A stretch of DNA of 64,000 bases from an uncultured Mediterraneibacter sp. (GCA_944381935.1 CALWMN010000014.1:1-64000), one strand, 5' to 3'. Shown: positions 53,919 to 63,244, numbered from the stretch's first letter. The notes: a model not told the origin generated them from the letters alone. Translations and numbers: made by a program.

Positions 53919-53969
53919 GGTTACGGCTGCCATATACTGGCGGAAAGAATAGGAAAGAGGAGAGGTAAT

Positions 53970-55796
53970 ATGTGTGGTATAGTCGGATATGTAGGCGAGA
54001 AACAGGCGGCGCCCATTCTGCTTGACGGACTTTCAAAACTGGAATACAGAGGGTACGATTCGGCAGGAATCGCGGTTTTTGACGGCGAGAATATAAGCAT
54101 GACGAAATCCAGGGGAAGGCTTAAGGTTCTGGAGGAACTGACCCACAACGGGGAGACGATGCCGGGAGTCCTTGGAATCGGGCACACGAGATGGGCGACC
54201 CACGGGGAGCCGTCTGACCTGAACGCGCATCCTCACCTTAACAAGGCAGAGAGCATTGCGGTCGTTCACAATGGAATCATAGAGAATTACCTTAAGCTTA
54301 AGAAAAAACTGGTCAGAAAAGGGTATGAGTTTGTTTCTGATACAGATACAGAGGTTATCGCGCATCTGCTCGATTACTACTATGAAGGAAACCCTCTGCG
54401 GGCGATCACGAAAGTTATGCACCGAATGGAGGGGTCGTATGCCCTGGGGATTATCTTTAAGGATTTCCCGGATGAGCTTTATGCAGTGAGGAAGGACAGC
54501 CCTTTGATAGTAGGGCACACAGAAGGCGGATGCATTATTGCATCTGATGTGCCGGCGGTCCTGAAATATACGAGGGATGTATATTTTATTGAAAACGAAG
54601 AAATCGCCCGGATGAGCAGGAGTACAATGGAATTTTTCAATGTGGACGAGGAACCTATTGAGAAAGAATCCACACACATTGACTGGGATGTCGACGCGGC
54701 GGAAAAGGGCGGATTTGAGCATTTCATGTTAAAAGAAATGTATGAGCAGCCAAAGGCGATTGAAGATACCTTTTCGCCGCGTATCAGGGGGAGAGAGATT
54801 GTGATCGAGGAGCTGAACATGTCAGATGATGAGATTCGCCGGATCAGGAAGATCATGATCGTTGCCTGCGGTTCCGCCTATCATGCGGGAGTAACCGGCA
54901 AATATGTGTTTGAGGGCATGGCTCGTATCCCGGTTGAGGTGGATCTGGCAAGTGAATTTCGGTACAGAGACCCGATTCTTGAGGACGGTACCCTTGTTAT
55001 TGTGATCAGCCAGTCCGGCGAGACGGCAGATTCTCTGGCGGCATTGCGGGAATCCCACGCCAGGGGGGCGAAGGTCCTTGGCATTGTAAACGTTGTGGGA
55101 AGTTCGATCGCGCGGGAGGCGGACAATGTCATGTATACCTGGGCAGGCCCGGAGATCGCTGTGGCGACAACAAAAGCATATTCCTGCCAGCTTATTGCAT
55201 TGTATCTTCTCGCGCTCAAATTCTCAGAGGCCCGGGGGGAGATATCCGACCGGGAGCTGGGGGAATACATTGAGGACATGAAAAGGATACCGGACCAGGT
55301 AGAGCTTTTGCTGAACAATAAGAATAAGATCCAGAAATTTGCCAACCGGTATCTTGCAGCCAGGGACGTGTTTTTTGTCGGCAGGGGCATTGATTATGCA
55401 ATCTCACTTGAAGGCTCGCTGAAGCTTAAGGAGATATCCTATATCCATTCCGAGGCGTATGCCGCAGGAGAGCTGAAACACGGTACGATATCTCTGATAG
55501 AAGAAGGGACCCTTGTGGCGGCAGTTATGACCCAGGAGGATCTGTACAAAAAGATGATCAGCAATGTCGTTGAGGTACGGACCCGCGGAGCGTTTGTGCT
55601 TGCTGTGACAAATGAAGGCAATGATGATGTGAATAAGGCCGCAGACTATGTCATATATATACCTGAGACAAACCGGTTTTTTACGAATTCCCTGGCCATC
55701 ATACCGCTGCAGCTTTTCGGCTATTATATTGCTGTGGGCAGAGGGTGCGATGTCGATAAACCGAGGAATCTGGCAAAGTCTGTAACAGTAGAATAG
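53970..55796 (+). CDS. glmS: Glutamine-fructose-6-phosphate aminotransferase
   Basis: 608 residues, standard length. The N-terminal amidohydrolase domain starts MCGIVGYVGEKQAAPILLDG with Cys2 as nucleophile, followed by RWATHGEPSDLNAHPH. Two SIS domains follow (ACGSAYHAGVTGKYVFE, SQSGETADSLAALRES), and the C-terminus ends NLAKSVTVE. It makes glucosamine-6-phosphate, the entry to UDP-GlcNAc and wall synthesis. The frame opens at 53877, but Cys2 and the GAGAGG site fix the start at 53970. No glmS ribozyme was found in the leader. Confidence 0.97.
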   Translation: MCGIVGYVGEKQAAPILLDGLSKLEYRGYDSAGIAVFDGENISMTKSRGRLKVLEELTHNGETMPGVLGIGHTRWATHGEPSDLNAHPHLNKAESIAVVHNGIIENYLKLKKKLVRKGYEFVSDTDTEVIAHLLDYYYEGNPLRAITKVMHRMEGSYALGIIFKDFPDELYAVRKDSPLIVGHTEGGCIIASDVPAVLKYTRDVYFIENEEIARMSRSTMEFFNVDEEPIEKESTHIDWDVDAAEKGGFEHFMLKEMYEQPKAIEDTFSPRIRGREIVIEELNMSDDEIRRIRKIMIVACGSAYHAGVTGKYVFEGMARIPVEVDLASEFRYRDPILEDGTLVIVISQSGETADSLAALRESHARGAKVLGIVNVVGSSIAREADNVMYTWAGPEIAVATTKAYSCQLIALYLLALKFSEARGEISDRELGEYIEDMKRIPDQVELLLNNKNKIQKFANRYLAARDVFFVGRGIDYAISLEGSLKLKEISYIHSEAYAAGELKHGTISLIEEGTLVAAVMTQEDLYKKMISNVVEVRTRGAFVLAVTNEGNDDVNKAADYVIYIPETNRFFTNSLAIIPLQLFGYYIAVGRGCDVDKPRNLAKSVTVE

Positions 55797-55894
55797 AACT
55801 TCAATCTTTATTAATTGAATGAACACAGTTTTATCACATTGCAGAGATATGATATAGCCATAAGATGAAATACAGGAGAAGGCAGGTAGTCTTT

Positions 55895-57190
55895 ATGGAA
55901 AACCAGTATAATTATTATAATCAGGACATGAATGGGAATTATCAGTATGGCAGCCAGCCGCAGAAACAGAACCATGAGAAAAAGCCGCACAGAAAAATGC
56001 CCAAGGCAGTGGCAGTGGCAGGACTGGCGATTCTGTTCGGGATTGTGTCAAGTGCTGTGTTTCTGACATCCAATATCATTGGGAGCAGGCTCCTGGGACT
56101 TGATATGTCAGGCGGCGGGACAGAGACAGCCAGAACGGTGAACAGCAACGCATCCCTGTCAAAGACATCAAGTGTCGTGACATCAGATGTCTCCGACATC
56201 GTCCAGAATGTGATGCCATCCGTTGTCTCCATTACAAATATGTCAGTGGAAGAAGTGCAGAACTTTTTCGGGGTGGCTGAACAGCAGAGCGAAAGTGCGG
56301 GAACCGGAATTATTATTTCCCAGAACGACAATGAACTGTTGATCGTGACAAACAATCATGTTGTTGCGGGAAGCGATTCTCTGACCGTTACCTTTTATGA
56401 CGATACAAGCGTGGAAGCAAATATAAAAGGGACAAATTCGGATTACGATCTGGCGGTCATCGCTGTTCCGATGAAGGCGATCTCTGATGATACATTAAAC
56501 GCAATTTCTGTGGCAACCCTGGGAGATTCCACGGCGCTCCAGGTAGGAGAACCGGCGATCGCGATCGGGAACGCTCTGGGTTATGGGCAGTCTGTGACGA
56601 CTGGCGTCATCAGCGCAGTAAACCGTTCTGTATCCGGGACAGATTCACAAACCGGTGAAACAATAGAAAGCGCGGTCAGGCTCATCCAGACAGATGCTGC
56701 GATCAATCCCGGCAACAGCGGAGGGGCGCTTGTGAATGCAAGCGGTGAAGTGATCGGGATCAATTCATCCAAACTGATCGGGACCACTGTGGAAGGAGTG
56801 GGGTATGCGATCCCGATCAGTGATGTCACCGATCTGATTGAGACTTTGATGAATCAGGAAACCAGGACGAAAGTGGCCGAAGCAGACCAGGGGGCAATCG
56901 GAATCACGGGGATGAGCGTTCCGGCAGACTATTCCCAGCAGCTTAATATGCCCAGCGGCGTATATGTTTCAGAAGTTGTTCCGGGCGGAGGCGCTGATGC
57001 GGCCGGCATGACGAAGGGGTGTGTCATCACAGCGATCAACGGTACGACGGTCAGTGGTATGGAAGACCTCCAGAAACAACTCCAGTATTATGCAAAAGGG
57101 GATAACGTGACCCTTACGATCCAGGTCCCCCAGACAAACGGCGAATATGCAAAGGAGACGCTGAAAGTGACTCTTGGGCCAAAATCATAA
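55895..57190 (+). CDS. htrA: HtrA/DegP-type serine protease with PDZ domain
   Basis: 431 residues. A cytoplasmic Asn/Tyr/Gln-rich N-terminus, one transmembrane helix (about 40-60), then a trypsin-like domain with the triad in VTNNHVVAG (His), SDYDLAVIAV (Asp) and NPGNSGGALVN (Ser), and a PDZ domain (about 330-425: GVYVSEVVPGGGADAAGM). It degrades or refolds misfolded exported proteins outside the membrane. ATG at 55895 follows AGGCAGG; the in-frame ATG at 55865 has no ribosome site. Confidence 0.93.
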   Translation: MENQYNYYNQDMNGNYQYGSQPQKQNHEKKPHRKMPKAVAVAGLAILFGIVSSAVFLTSNIIGSRLLGLDMSGGGTETARTVNSNASLSKTSSVVTSDVSDIVQNVMPSVVSITNMSVEEVQNFFGVAEQQSESAGTGIIISQNDNELLIVTNNHVVAGSDSLTVTFYDDTSVEANIKGTNSDYDLAVIAVPMKAISDDTLNAISVATLGDSTALQVGEPAIAIGNALGYGQSVTTGVISAVNRSVSGTDSQTGETIESAVRLIQTDAAINPGNSGGALVNASGEVIGINSSKLIGTTVEGVGYAIPISDVTDLIETLMNQETRTKVAEADQGAIGITGMSVPADYSQQLNMPSGVYVSEVVPGGGADAAGMTKGCVITAINGTTVSGMEDLQKQLQYYAKGDNVTLTIQVPQTNGEYAKETLKVTLGPKS

Positions 57191-57225
57191 TATGGCCCGG
57201 CCGCCATACACACATAATGAAAAGG

Positions 57226-57259
57226 CAGGTCATAAGCCGTCGGGCTTATGACCTGTTTT
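57226..57259 (+). terminator. Bidirectional terminator between htrA and cotJC
   Basis: CAGGTCATAAGCC (57226-57238) and GGCTTATGACCTG (57243-57255) form a perfect 13-bp stem with a GTCG loop, followed by TTTT; on the other strand CCTTTTCATT follows. It serves the convergent htrA and cotJ transcripts. Confidence 0.88.
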
Positions 57260-57263
57260 AATA

Positions 57264-57860
57264 TCATCTGTCAAATTCGGGATTGAACGCATAGAAGTTC
57301 TTACTGTCGAGCTTATCCTGTACAATCCGGAGGCTTTCCCCAAAGCGCTGGTAGTGTACAATCTCCCTTTGGCGGAGGAACCGTATAGGGTCACATATCT
57401 CAGGATCTTTTACAAGGCGCAGGATATTATCATATGTTGTGCGTGCTTTCTGTTCTGCAGCCATGTCCTCGTGAAGGTCTGTGACCGGATCACCTTTTGA
57501 CTGGAATACAGTAGCTGTCCACGGCGTCCCGCTGGCAGCCTGGGGCCAGAGCGCAAGAGTGTGGTCCACATAATACGGACCGAAGCCGGAGCGCTCAATC
57601 TCATCAGGGGACAGGTTTCTTGTGAGCTGGTGGACGATCGCACAGATCATCTCCATGTGCGCCAACTCCTCTGTACCTATATCAGTCAGTATTCCGGTGA
57701 CTTCTTTATAGGGCATTGTGTATCTCTGGGAGAGATAACGCATGGAAGCGGCGAGCTCCCCGTCAGGGCCGCCAAACTGAGAAATGATGACCTGGGCGAG
57801 CTTGGGATTAGTTTGTGTAATTTTTACGGGATATTGAAGTCTTTTTTCATAATTCCACAT
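57264..57860 (-). CDS. cotJC: Spore coat protein CotJC, manganese catalase family
   Basis: 198 residues. MWNYEKRLQYPVKITQTNP and the helical core with DIGTEELAHMEMICAIVHQL and EDMAAEQKARTTYDNIL show the Glu/His metal-ligand pattern of manganese catalases. In Bacillus CotJC is laid down in the inner coat during sporulation. It is the last gene of the minus-strand cotJABC operon, three bases after cotJB. Confidence 0.93.
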   Translation of the reverse strand: MWNYEKRLQYPVKITQTNPKLAQVIISQFGGPDGELAASMRYLSQRYTMPYKEVTGILTDIGTEELAHMEMICAIVHQLTRNLSPDEIERSGFGPYYVDHTLALWPQAASGTPWTATVFQSKGDPVTDLHEDMAAEQKARTTYDNILRLVKDPEICDPIRFLRQREIVHYQRFGESLRIVQDKLDSKNFYAFNPEFDR

Positions 57861-57863
57861 AAA

Positions 57864-58133
57864 TCAGCATCCTCCTTCCTGCCAGGGCCAGGGTTCATTG
57901 ATCCATTTCCATCTCTCCTCGCAGGAGGCATCCGCGGTATCGATGGTGAGAGGGCCGTAAAGACCGGCATACTCTGTGAGCGCTTCGTTGCGCTGGCGGC
58001 TGTATTCTTTAAAATACGCAAGGGCATCCCTGTCACATGGATGGGTGTCCAGGTACAGTTTTACTTCATCTACGGCAAAGCTGACCTTGTTGATGTGGTC
58101 TAAAAGCTCCATCCGGTTCATCTGTCTGGTCAT
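57864..58133 (-). CDS. cotJB: Spore coat protein CotJB
   Basis: 89 residues with the family pattern MNRMELLDHINKVSFAVDE, LDTHPCDRDALAYFKEY and a C-terminal EERWKWINEPWPWQ. It is the middle gene of cotJABC, overlapping cotJA by four bases. Needed with CotJC for coat assembly in Bacillus. Confidence 0.92.
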   Translation of the reverse strand: MTRQMNRMELLDHINKVSFAVDEVKLYLDTHPCDRDALAYFKEYSRQRNEALTEYAGLYGPLTIDTADASCEERWKWINEPWPWQEGGC

Positions 58134-58468
58134 GGCCGGCGCCCTCCTTTCCCGAGAAACGGCATATCGAGATCTTCAAATATCGTGCCGTGTCCAAATG
58201 CTCTGCACGGTTCATAGATATTCTGCCAGTGCTGCCACGGTACATATGCCATGGCAGGAGTGGCTCCTTTCAGGAAATCATTGTGGCTGTAGGTGCAGTC
58301 GTCTACCCTTCCGCTGCCTGCGGAACCGGATCCGGGCAAAATGGGAACGGGGCGCCGTCTGTTATTCTGGCTGCTGTAAAAGCCTGTAGTGCGCTGCTGT
58401 ACTGCCGGTCTCTGATTCATACAGCCTGCCTGGCAGGAAGAGCGCATGTTATTCTGACAATTTGACAT
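58130..58468 (-). CDS. cotJA: Spore coat-associated protein CotJA
   Basis: 112 residues. The N-terminal half is rich in Asn, Gln, Cys and Arg; the C-terminal half carries the CotJA signature AMAYVPWQHWQNIYEP and DLDMPFLGKGG. The N-terminal extension is longer than in B. subtilis CotJA. The ribosome site is AGGAAAGG. First gene of the operon, with a sigma-E-like promoter about 80 bases upstream. Confidence 0.85.
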   Translation of the reverse strand: MSNCQNNMRSSCQAGCMNQRPAVQQRTTGFYSSQNNRRRPVPILPGSGSAGSGRVDDCTYSHNDFLKGATPAMAYVPWQHWQNIYEPCRAFGHGTIFEDLDMPFLGKGGRRP

Positions 58469-58551
58469 TTTAAGCTTTTCCTTTCCTGACCCCAGGGTGC
58501 AGAAGGGGGCATTTCCCTGTACACACCGGTACGGTCATGATTTACATAATT

Positions 58552-58579
58552 ATTGTATGGCAGAAAATAAAAAATGTTA
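58552..58579 (-). promoter_or_regulatory. Sigma-E-like promoter of cotJABC
   Basis: On the minus strand TAACATT, a 13-base spacer and CATACAAT. The -10 matches the sigma-E consensus CATACAnT exactly and the -35 agrees with kmATATT at six of seven places. The B. subtilis cotJ operon is sigma-E dependent, so the match is biologically expected. Confidence 0.65.
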
Positions 58580-58582
58580 CGC

Positions 58583-58611
58583 TTTACATTTGGAGAGAAA
58601 TTATATATAAT
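58583..58611 (+). promoter_or_regulatory. Sigma-A promoter of tRNA-Pro
   Basis: TTTACA (58583-58588), a 17-base spacer and TATAAT (58606-58611), ending 11 bases before the tRNA. It is back to back with the cotJ promoter. Confidence 0.75.
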
Positions 58612-58622
58612 GTATAAGTCAG

Positions 58623-58697
58623 CGGGGTGTGGCTCAGTTTGGTTAGAGCGCACGGCTGGGGGCCGTGAGGTCGCAGGTTCGAATCCTGTCACCCCGA
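58623..58697 (+). tRNA. tRNA-Pro, anticodon GGG
   Basis: A full cloverleaf can be drawn: acceptor CGGGGTG with CACCCCG, D arm GGCTCAGTTTGGTTAGAGC, anticodon stem CACGG/CCGTG around the loop CTGGGGG (anticodon GGG), T arm with GGTTCGAATCC, discriminator A. CCA is not encoded. Confidence 0.93.
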
Positions 58698-58706
58698 TTA
58701 TCCCTT

Positions 58707-58760
58707 AAAAGCAATGATATGAATATACTCTCCAAAGTGTATTTGTACCATTGCTTTTCC
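58707..58760 (+). terminator. Terminator after tRNA-Pro
   Basis: AAAAGCAATG (58707-58716) is a perfect inverted repeat of CATTGCTTTT (58749-58758), with an inner ATAC/GTAT pairing in the 32-base loop. The 3' arm ends in TTTT. Confidence 0.6.
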
Positions 58761-58882
58761 TATAGGCAAGAGAATTTTTTGGGGCCTGCATATCTGAAAT
58801 ACCACAGATTTTGCGGGAAGTTGTTTTTGCGTATAAAAGTGGATATAATAGAAAACATTATCGGATTAAAGGAGAAAGCAGT

Positions 58883-60763
58883 ATGTGTGGATTTGCAGGC
58901 TTTGTCGGAAGTGTGGAAGACAGAGAACAGGTTCTTGTAAATATGATGGATACCATTATCCACAGGGGACCGGACAGCCAAGGGAAATATGTGGACGAGG
59001 ACGCGGCGCTGGGATTTCGGAGGCTGAGTATTATAGACCTTTCGTCAGTGGGGGACCAGCCGCTCTATAATGAAGACAGGAGCATGGTCCTTGTCTTTAA
59101 CGGGGAAATATACAATTATCAGGAACTCCGCAGCGAGCTTGCGGCGGCAGGGCATGTCTTTATTTCAAACACGGATTCAGAAACTCTGATTCACGGCTAT
59201 GAGCAGTGGGGCGAGAAGCTTGTTGACAGATTAAGGGGAATGTATGCCTTTTCCATATGGGATACCGGGAAAAAGAAGCTGTTCATGGCGAGAGATATTT
59301 TTGGAATCAAGCCGCTCTATTATGCACAGATGAATGGAACCCTGATGTTCGCATCAGAGATCAAAGCATTTATGGAGCATCCGAAGTTTGACAAGGTCTT
59401 TAACGAAGAGGCTCTTGGCAATTATCTGTCGTTTCAGTTCGTTCCGACCAACGAGACTTTTTTTAAAGGAGTGTTCTGCCTTCAGCCGGGGCATTATATG
59501 ACCTATGAGAATGGAAACCTTGAGATTACCAGATATTTTGAGCCGGATTTCACGGGTGACTGCAAAAAACCGTTTGAAGAGGTTGTGGATGATGTGGAAG
59601 CTGTGATGAAGGAATCTGTCGAGAAGCATAAGATCAGCGATGTTGAGGTTGCCTCCTATCTCTCAAGCGGCGTTGATTCCAGCTATCTGACATATCTCGG
59701 TCAGGTGGACCGGACATTTACGGTGGGATTTGATGAAGGAAAATACAGCGAGATCCAGGATGCGAAGGAATTTGCGGCGAGCATTAACATGAAAAATGAT
59801 GCGAAGGTCATTACGCCAGATGAATACTGGGACAGACTCTCAGACATCCAGTACTATATGGACGAGCCTGTCGCGGATCCGGCGGCGATCGCCCTGTATT
59901 TCCTCAGTGAAGAGGCGTCAAAGAAGGTGAAGGTGGTGCTCTCAGGAGAGGGGTCGGACGAGCTGTTCGGCGGCTACAATATATACTGTGAGCCGCTGGA
60001 GCACACGTCCTTTAACCGGATACCGCTGGGAATCCGCCGTCTCCTCGGTAAATTTGCGGAATACTGCCTTCCGCGGGGGATGAAGGGGAGAGGATTCCTG
60101 ATGCGCCATGGGAAGACTCTGGAGGAGAGATATTTTGCCAATGCGACAAACATCTTTACCGAGAGAGAGGCGGATAAGATCCTCAAAAAAGGATGCAGGG
60201 CAGGGATACAGGATGTAACGCGTCCGCTTTATGCCAGGGTAAAAGGAAAAGATCCGGTCACAAAAATGCAGTATGTTGACCTCCATCTCTGGCTGGTCCA
60301 TGATATCCTGATGAAGGGGGATAAAATGGGAATGGCGAACTCTTTGGAGGTCCGCGTCCCGTTCCTTGACAGAAAGGTGCTGGAGCTTGCGGAGACGCTG
60401 CCGCTGAAATACAAGGTGCAGCCGCCCAGGACAAAAGTTGCCCTCCGCGCTGCGGCAGACAGGAGGATAAGGAAGAAGACTGCTGAAAAGAAAAAGCTGG
60501 GTTTCCCAATCCCGATCCGCGTATGGCTCAAAGAGGAGAAGTACTACGAACGGGTCAGGGAAATGTTCCAGTCCGACGCGGCAAAGAAATTTTTCAGGAC
60601 AGAGAAGCTTTTAAAGATGCTGGATGACCATAAAAACGGCAGGAACAGGAATGAGAAGACGGACAACAGCCGGAAGATCTGGACGGTATATATTTTCCTT
60701 GTATGGTATGACAGGTTTTTTGAACATGGAAAACCAGTGCATCCCGTAATGAATGTGAGATAG
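58883..60763 (+). CDS. asnB: Asparagine synthase (glutamine-hydrolysing), second copy
   Basis: 626 residues. Cys2 follows the initiator (MCGFAGFVGSVED), fixing the start at 58883 with AAAGGAGA upstream although the frame is open from 58811. The amidotransferase half has RGPDSQGKYVDEDAALGF and FNGEIYNYQELRSEL; the synthetase half has SSGVDSSYLTYLG, where the first Gly of the usual SGGVDSS is Ser, and SGEGSDELFGGYN. It is clearly diverged from the copy at 5275. One of the two may serve another amidation, for instance in the envelope or in sporulation. Confidence 0.9.
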   Translation: MCGFAGFVGSVEDREQVLVNMMDTIIHRGPDSQGKYVDEDAALGFRRLSIIDLSSVGDQPLYNEDRSMVLVFNGEIYNYQELRSELAAAGHVFISNTDSETLIHGYEQWGEKLVDRLRGMYAFSIWDTGKKKLFMARDIFGIKPLYYAQMNGTLMFASEIKAFMEHPKFDKVFNEEALGNYLSFQFVPTNETFFKGVFCLQPGHYMTYENGNLEITRYFEPDFTGDCKKPFEEVVDDVEAVMKESVEKHKISDVEVASYLSSGVDSSYLTYLGQVDRTFTVGFDEGKYSEIQDAKEFAASINMKNDAKVITPDEYWDRLSDIQYYMDEPVADPAAIALYFLSEEASKKVKVVLSGEGSDELFGGYNIYCEPLEHTSFNRIPLGIRRLLGKFAEYCLPRGMKGRGFLMRHGKTLEERYFANATNIFTEREADKILKKGCRAGIQDVTRPLYARVKGKDPVTKMQYVDLHLWLVHDILMKGDKMGMANSLEVRVPFLDRKVLELAETLPLKYKVQPPRTKVALRAAADRRIRKKTAEKKKLGFPIPIRVWLKEEKYYERVREMFQSDAAKKFFRTEKLLKMLDDHKNGRNRNEKTDNSRKIWTVYIFLVWYDRFFEHGKPVHPVMNVR

Positions 60764-60773
60764 GTGATGATAT

Positions 60774-62216
60774 ATGAAAAGCAGAACTGTGCAGCCGATC
60801 AAGCGGCGGGAACAGAAGAGCGGGAAAAACGGCAGGAGACAGGATCTGGGTGATACGCAGCCTATGCCGGCAGCAAATACGGGATCATACGGCTACGGCA
60901 GACCAGGGCAGGCACAGCGGCAGGGAAGGCTGCGTTCCGGGTATGAGGGGTATCAGAGAATGGTGGACAGGAGGCGCCAGGTCATCAGCACACCGAGGCC
61001 TGCTCCTGCCCGGAATGTCCAGGAAAGAAGAAAAGCGGCTTCACAGACGGGGACGGGAAGGCTTGTCCGCTCTCCCAGGGGAAAAGCGGCAGAAAAAGAA
61101 CAGTACTTTGACTATGACCTTCTTCTCGTCATTATTTTTCTTATGTGCTTCGGACTGGTTATGCTGTACAGTACCAGCGCCTACAGTGCACAGGGGGATT
61201 TTGGAAACGATATGTACTATTTTTCAAAACAGGCATCGATCGGGCTGCTCGGGTTTGCGGTCATGCTTGTCGTGTCAAAAATAGACTACCATGTATACGG
61301 GGCTTTTGCGGTTGAAATATTCGTCTTTTCCCTGTTTATGATGGCGCTTGTTAAAACACCCCTCGGCTACGAGGCAAACGGGGCAAGGAGGTGGATACAG
61401 CTTCCCGGTAATCTGTCCCTGCAGCCTGCGGAGATCACAAAGATAGCTGTCATACTTTATATCTCCTATGAACTGTGCAGGCTTGGCAGGAAAGCCATCA
61501 CCCCGGAGGGGATGATGCGGGTGTTTGCACTTGGGGCAGTTGCGGCCGGAGGGGTCATGTTCCTTACGGATAATTTAAGTACAGCGATTATTGTCATGGC
61601 AATTACATGTGTCATGATTTTTCTGGTCCACCCGAAGACGAAACCGTTTCTGGCAGGATTTGCTGCCCTGGCAGCTTTTGCGGCTGTGGGGATATTAATT
61701 CTCTCAGTGACAGTGGCAAACAGCGATAACTTCCGGCTGCAGCGGATCATTTCATGGCTGAATCCTGAAGAGAGTGCGGACAGCGGCAGTTTCCAGGTTA
61801 TGCAGGGGCTGTATGCGATCGGCTCCGGCGGTTTTTTCGGGAAGGGCCTGGGCAACAGTACCCAGAAGCTTGGCACCATACCGGAGGCGCAGAATGACTG
61901 GATTCTTTCTATTATATGTGAGGAGCTGGGCGTATTCGGCGTTATCGTTATCCTGTGCCTGTTCGGCTTTTTGCTTTACCGGGTAATGTTCATTGCCCAG
62001 AATGCTCCTGACCTGTACGGTTCTCTGATCGCGACGGGAATATTCGTCCACATAGCCTTACAGGTCATCCTCAATATTGCGGTCGTGACAGGGATGCTCC
62101 CGTCAACGGGGATTACACTTCCGTTTATCAGCTACGGAGGAACCGCAATTCTCTTTCTGATGGCAGAGATGGGGATTGCACTTGGCATTTCGAGAAAAAT
62201 CAGGCTGGAGGGATAA
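60774..62216 (+). CDS. SEDS-family peptidoglycan glycosyltransferase (FtsW/RodA/SpoVE)
   Basis: 480 residues. An unusually long cytoplasmic N-terminus (about 110 residues, rich in Arg, Gln and Gly) precedes ten or so transmembrane segments. FLTDNLSTAIIVMAI, QGLYAIGSGGFFGKGLGNS, PEAQNDWILSIICEELG and LPFISYGGTAIL are SEDS signatures. The proteins polymerise lipid II with a class B penicillin-binding protein partner, which is not in the window. FtsW, RodA and SpoVE cannot be told apart here. It begins 10 bases after asnB. Confidence 0.9.
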   Translation: MKSRTVQPIKRREQKSGKNGRRQDLGDTQPMPAANTGSYGYGRPGQAQRQGRLRSGYEGYQRMVDRRRQVISTPRPAPARNVQERRKAASQTGTGRLVRSPRGKAAEKEQYFDYDLLLVIIFLMCFGLVMLYSTSAYSAQGDFGNDMYYFSKQASIGLLGFAVMLVVSKIDYHVYGAFAVEIFVFSLFMMALVKTPLGYEANGARRWIQLPGNLSLQPAEITKIAVILYISYELCRLGRKAITPEGMMRVFALGAVAAGGVMFLTDNLSTAIIVMAITCVMIFLVHPKTKPFLAGFAALAAFAAVGILILSVTVANSDNFRLQRIISWLNPEESADSGSFQVMQGLYAIGSGGFFGKGLGNSTQKLGTIPEAQNDWILSIICEELGVFGVIVILCLFGFLLYRVMFIAQNAPDLYGSLIATGIFVHIALQVILNIAVVTGMLPSTGITLPFISYGGTAILFLMAEMGIALGISRKIRLEG

Positions 62217-62321
62217 AAAACTCTTCCAAATCCTGTGAAAGTGTGCTATATTTTTATGTGGTATTCAAAACCACATGTAGTGGAAAAGAATGATACACTT
62301 TGCAGTGCAGGAGGACGTGTT

Positions 62322-63161
62322 ATGGATTATAAGATTATTGTAGACAGTTGCGGTGAACTTACGGAAGAGATGAGGGCATGCGGCGTTTATGAGACCGCAT
62401 CGCTGAGCATGGAGGTGGACGGCGTCAGTATCGTGGACGACCGGACGTTCAACCAGGCTGATTTTCTGAGGAGAGTTGCTGCAAGCTCGGAATGTCCGAA
62501 ATCCTCATGTCCCTCACCGGAGAAGTACATGGAACTTTACCGGTGTGAAGCAAAAAGGGTGTATGCCGTAACGCTTTCTTCGGAACTGAGCGGTTCGTAT
62601 AACAGCGCGGTACTGGGGAAAAAACTGTACAGGGAGGAATATGGGGATAAGGATATCTATGTATTCAATTCCCGGTCTGCTTCTGTAGGGGAGACGCTGA
62701 TAGCAATGAAAATACAGGAATGTGAAGAAAAGGGTATGGAGTTTGGGGAACTTATATCCTGTGTGGAAGAATATATTGCCGGGCAGCACACATATTTTGT
62801 CCTGGAGAATCTGGATACCCTTAGGAAGAACGGACGTCTCACAGGGATCAAATCCTTCGTTGCGAGCGCGTTGAATATCAAGCCGGTCATGGGTTCCACA
62901 CCGCAGGGGACGATATGCCAGCTCGGGCAGGCGAGAGGGATGAAACGTGCGCTTGTCAAGATGGCGGATCTGATTCGTCAGGAGGCGGTAGACCCGGGCA
63001 GTAAAGTGTTGGCAATCTCCCACTGCAATTGTCTGGAACGGGCCAGGGAGGTAGAGCGCCTTTTGCTGGAAAGGTTCCCGGTTAAGGCAAGTTTTATTGT
63101 TGACACAGCGGGTATTAGCACAATGTACGCGAACGACGGCGGCATCATTGTGGTGATTTAG
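62322..63161 (+). CDS. DegV family fatty-acid-binding protein
   Basis: 280 residues. YKIIVDSCGELTEEM at the N-terminus, CPKSSCPSPEKYMELY, VTLSSELSGSYNSAVLG (lipid-head-group Ser region) and NLDTLRKNGRLTGIKSF are DegV signatures. Family members bind fatty acids, and FakB proteins present them to the FakA kinase; no fakA is in the window. The frame opens at 62235, but AGGAGG seven bases before the ATG at 62322 and family alignment fix the start there. Confidence 0.93.
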   Translation: MDYKIIVDSCGELTEEMRACGVYETASLSMEVDGVSIVDDRTFNQADFLRRVAASSECPKSSCPSPEKYMELYRCEAKRVYAVTLSSELSGSYNSAVLGKKLYREEYGDKDIYVFNSRSASVGETLIAMKIQECEEKGMEFGELISCVEEYIAGQHTYFVLENLDTLRKNGRLTGIKSFVASALNIKPVMGSTPQGTICQLGQARGMKRALVKMADLIRQEAVDPGSKVLAISHCNCLERAREVERLLLERFPVKASFIVDTAGISTMYANDGGIIVVI

Positions 63162-63170
63162 AGGCTGCTC

Positions 63171-63200
63171 TTGTCAAACGGCAGTCACCTGTGGTAGAAT
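63171..63200 (+). promoter_or_regulatory. Sigma-A promoter of the small membrane protein gene
   Basis: TTGTCA (63171-63176), an 18-base spacer and TAGAAT (63195-63200). Confidence 0.5.
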
Positions 63201-63244
63201 GGACCATAGTTCTGGTATTATAATGCAGTGAAAGGAGCAGAAAA

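Noticed and set aside
53860-53969. glmS ribozyme
   Set aside because: The leader before glmS holds only a two-tier terminator; the conserved ribozyme core was not found.
58417-58692. Minus-strand ORF starting in the tRNA
   Set aside because: Its N-terminus (MTGFEPATSRPPAV) is the well-known spurious translation of a tRNA 3' end; it overlaps cotJA and tRNA-Pro.
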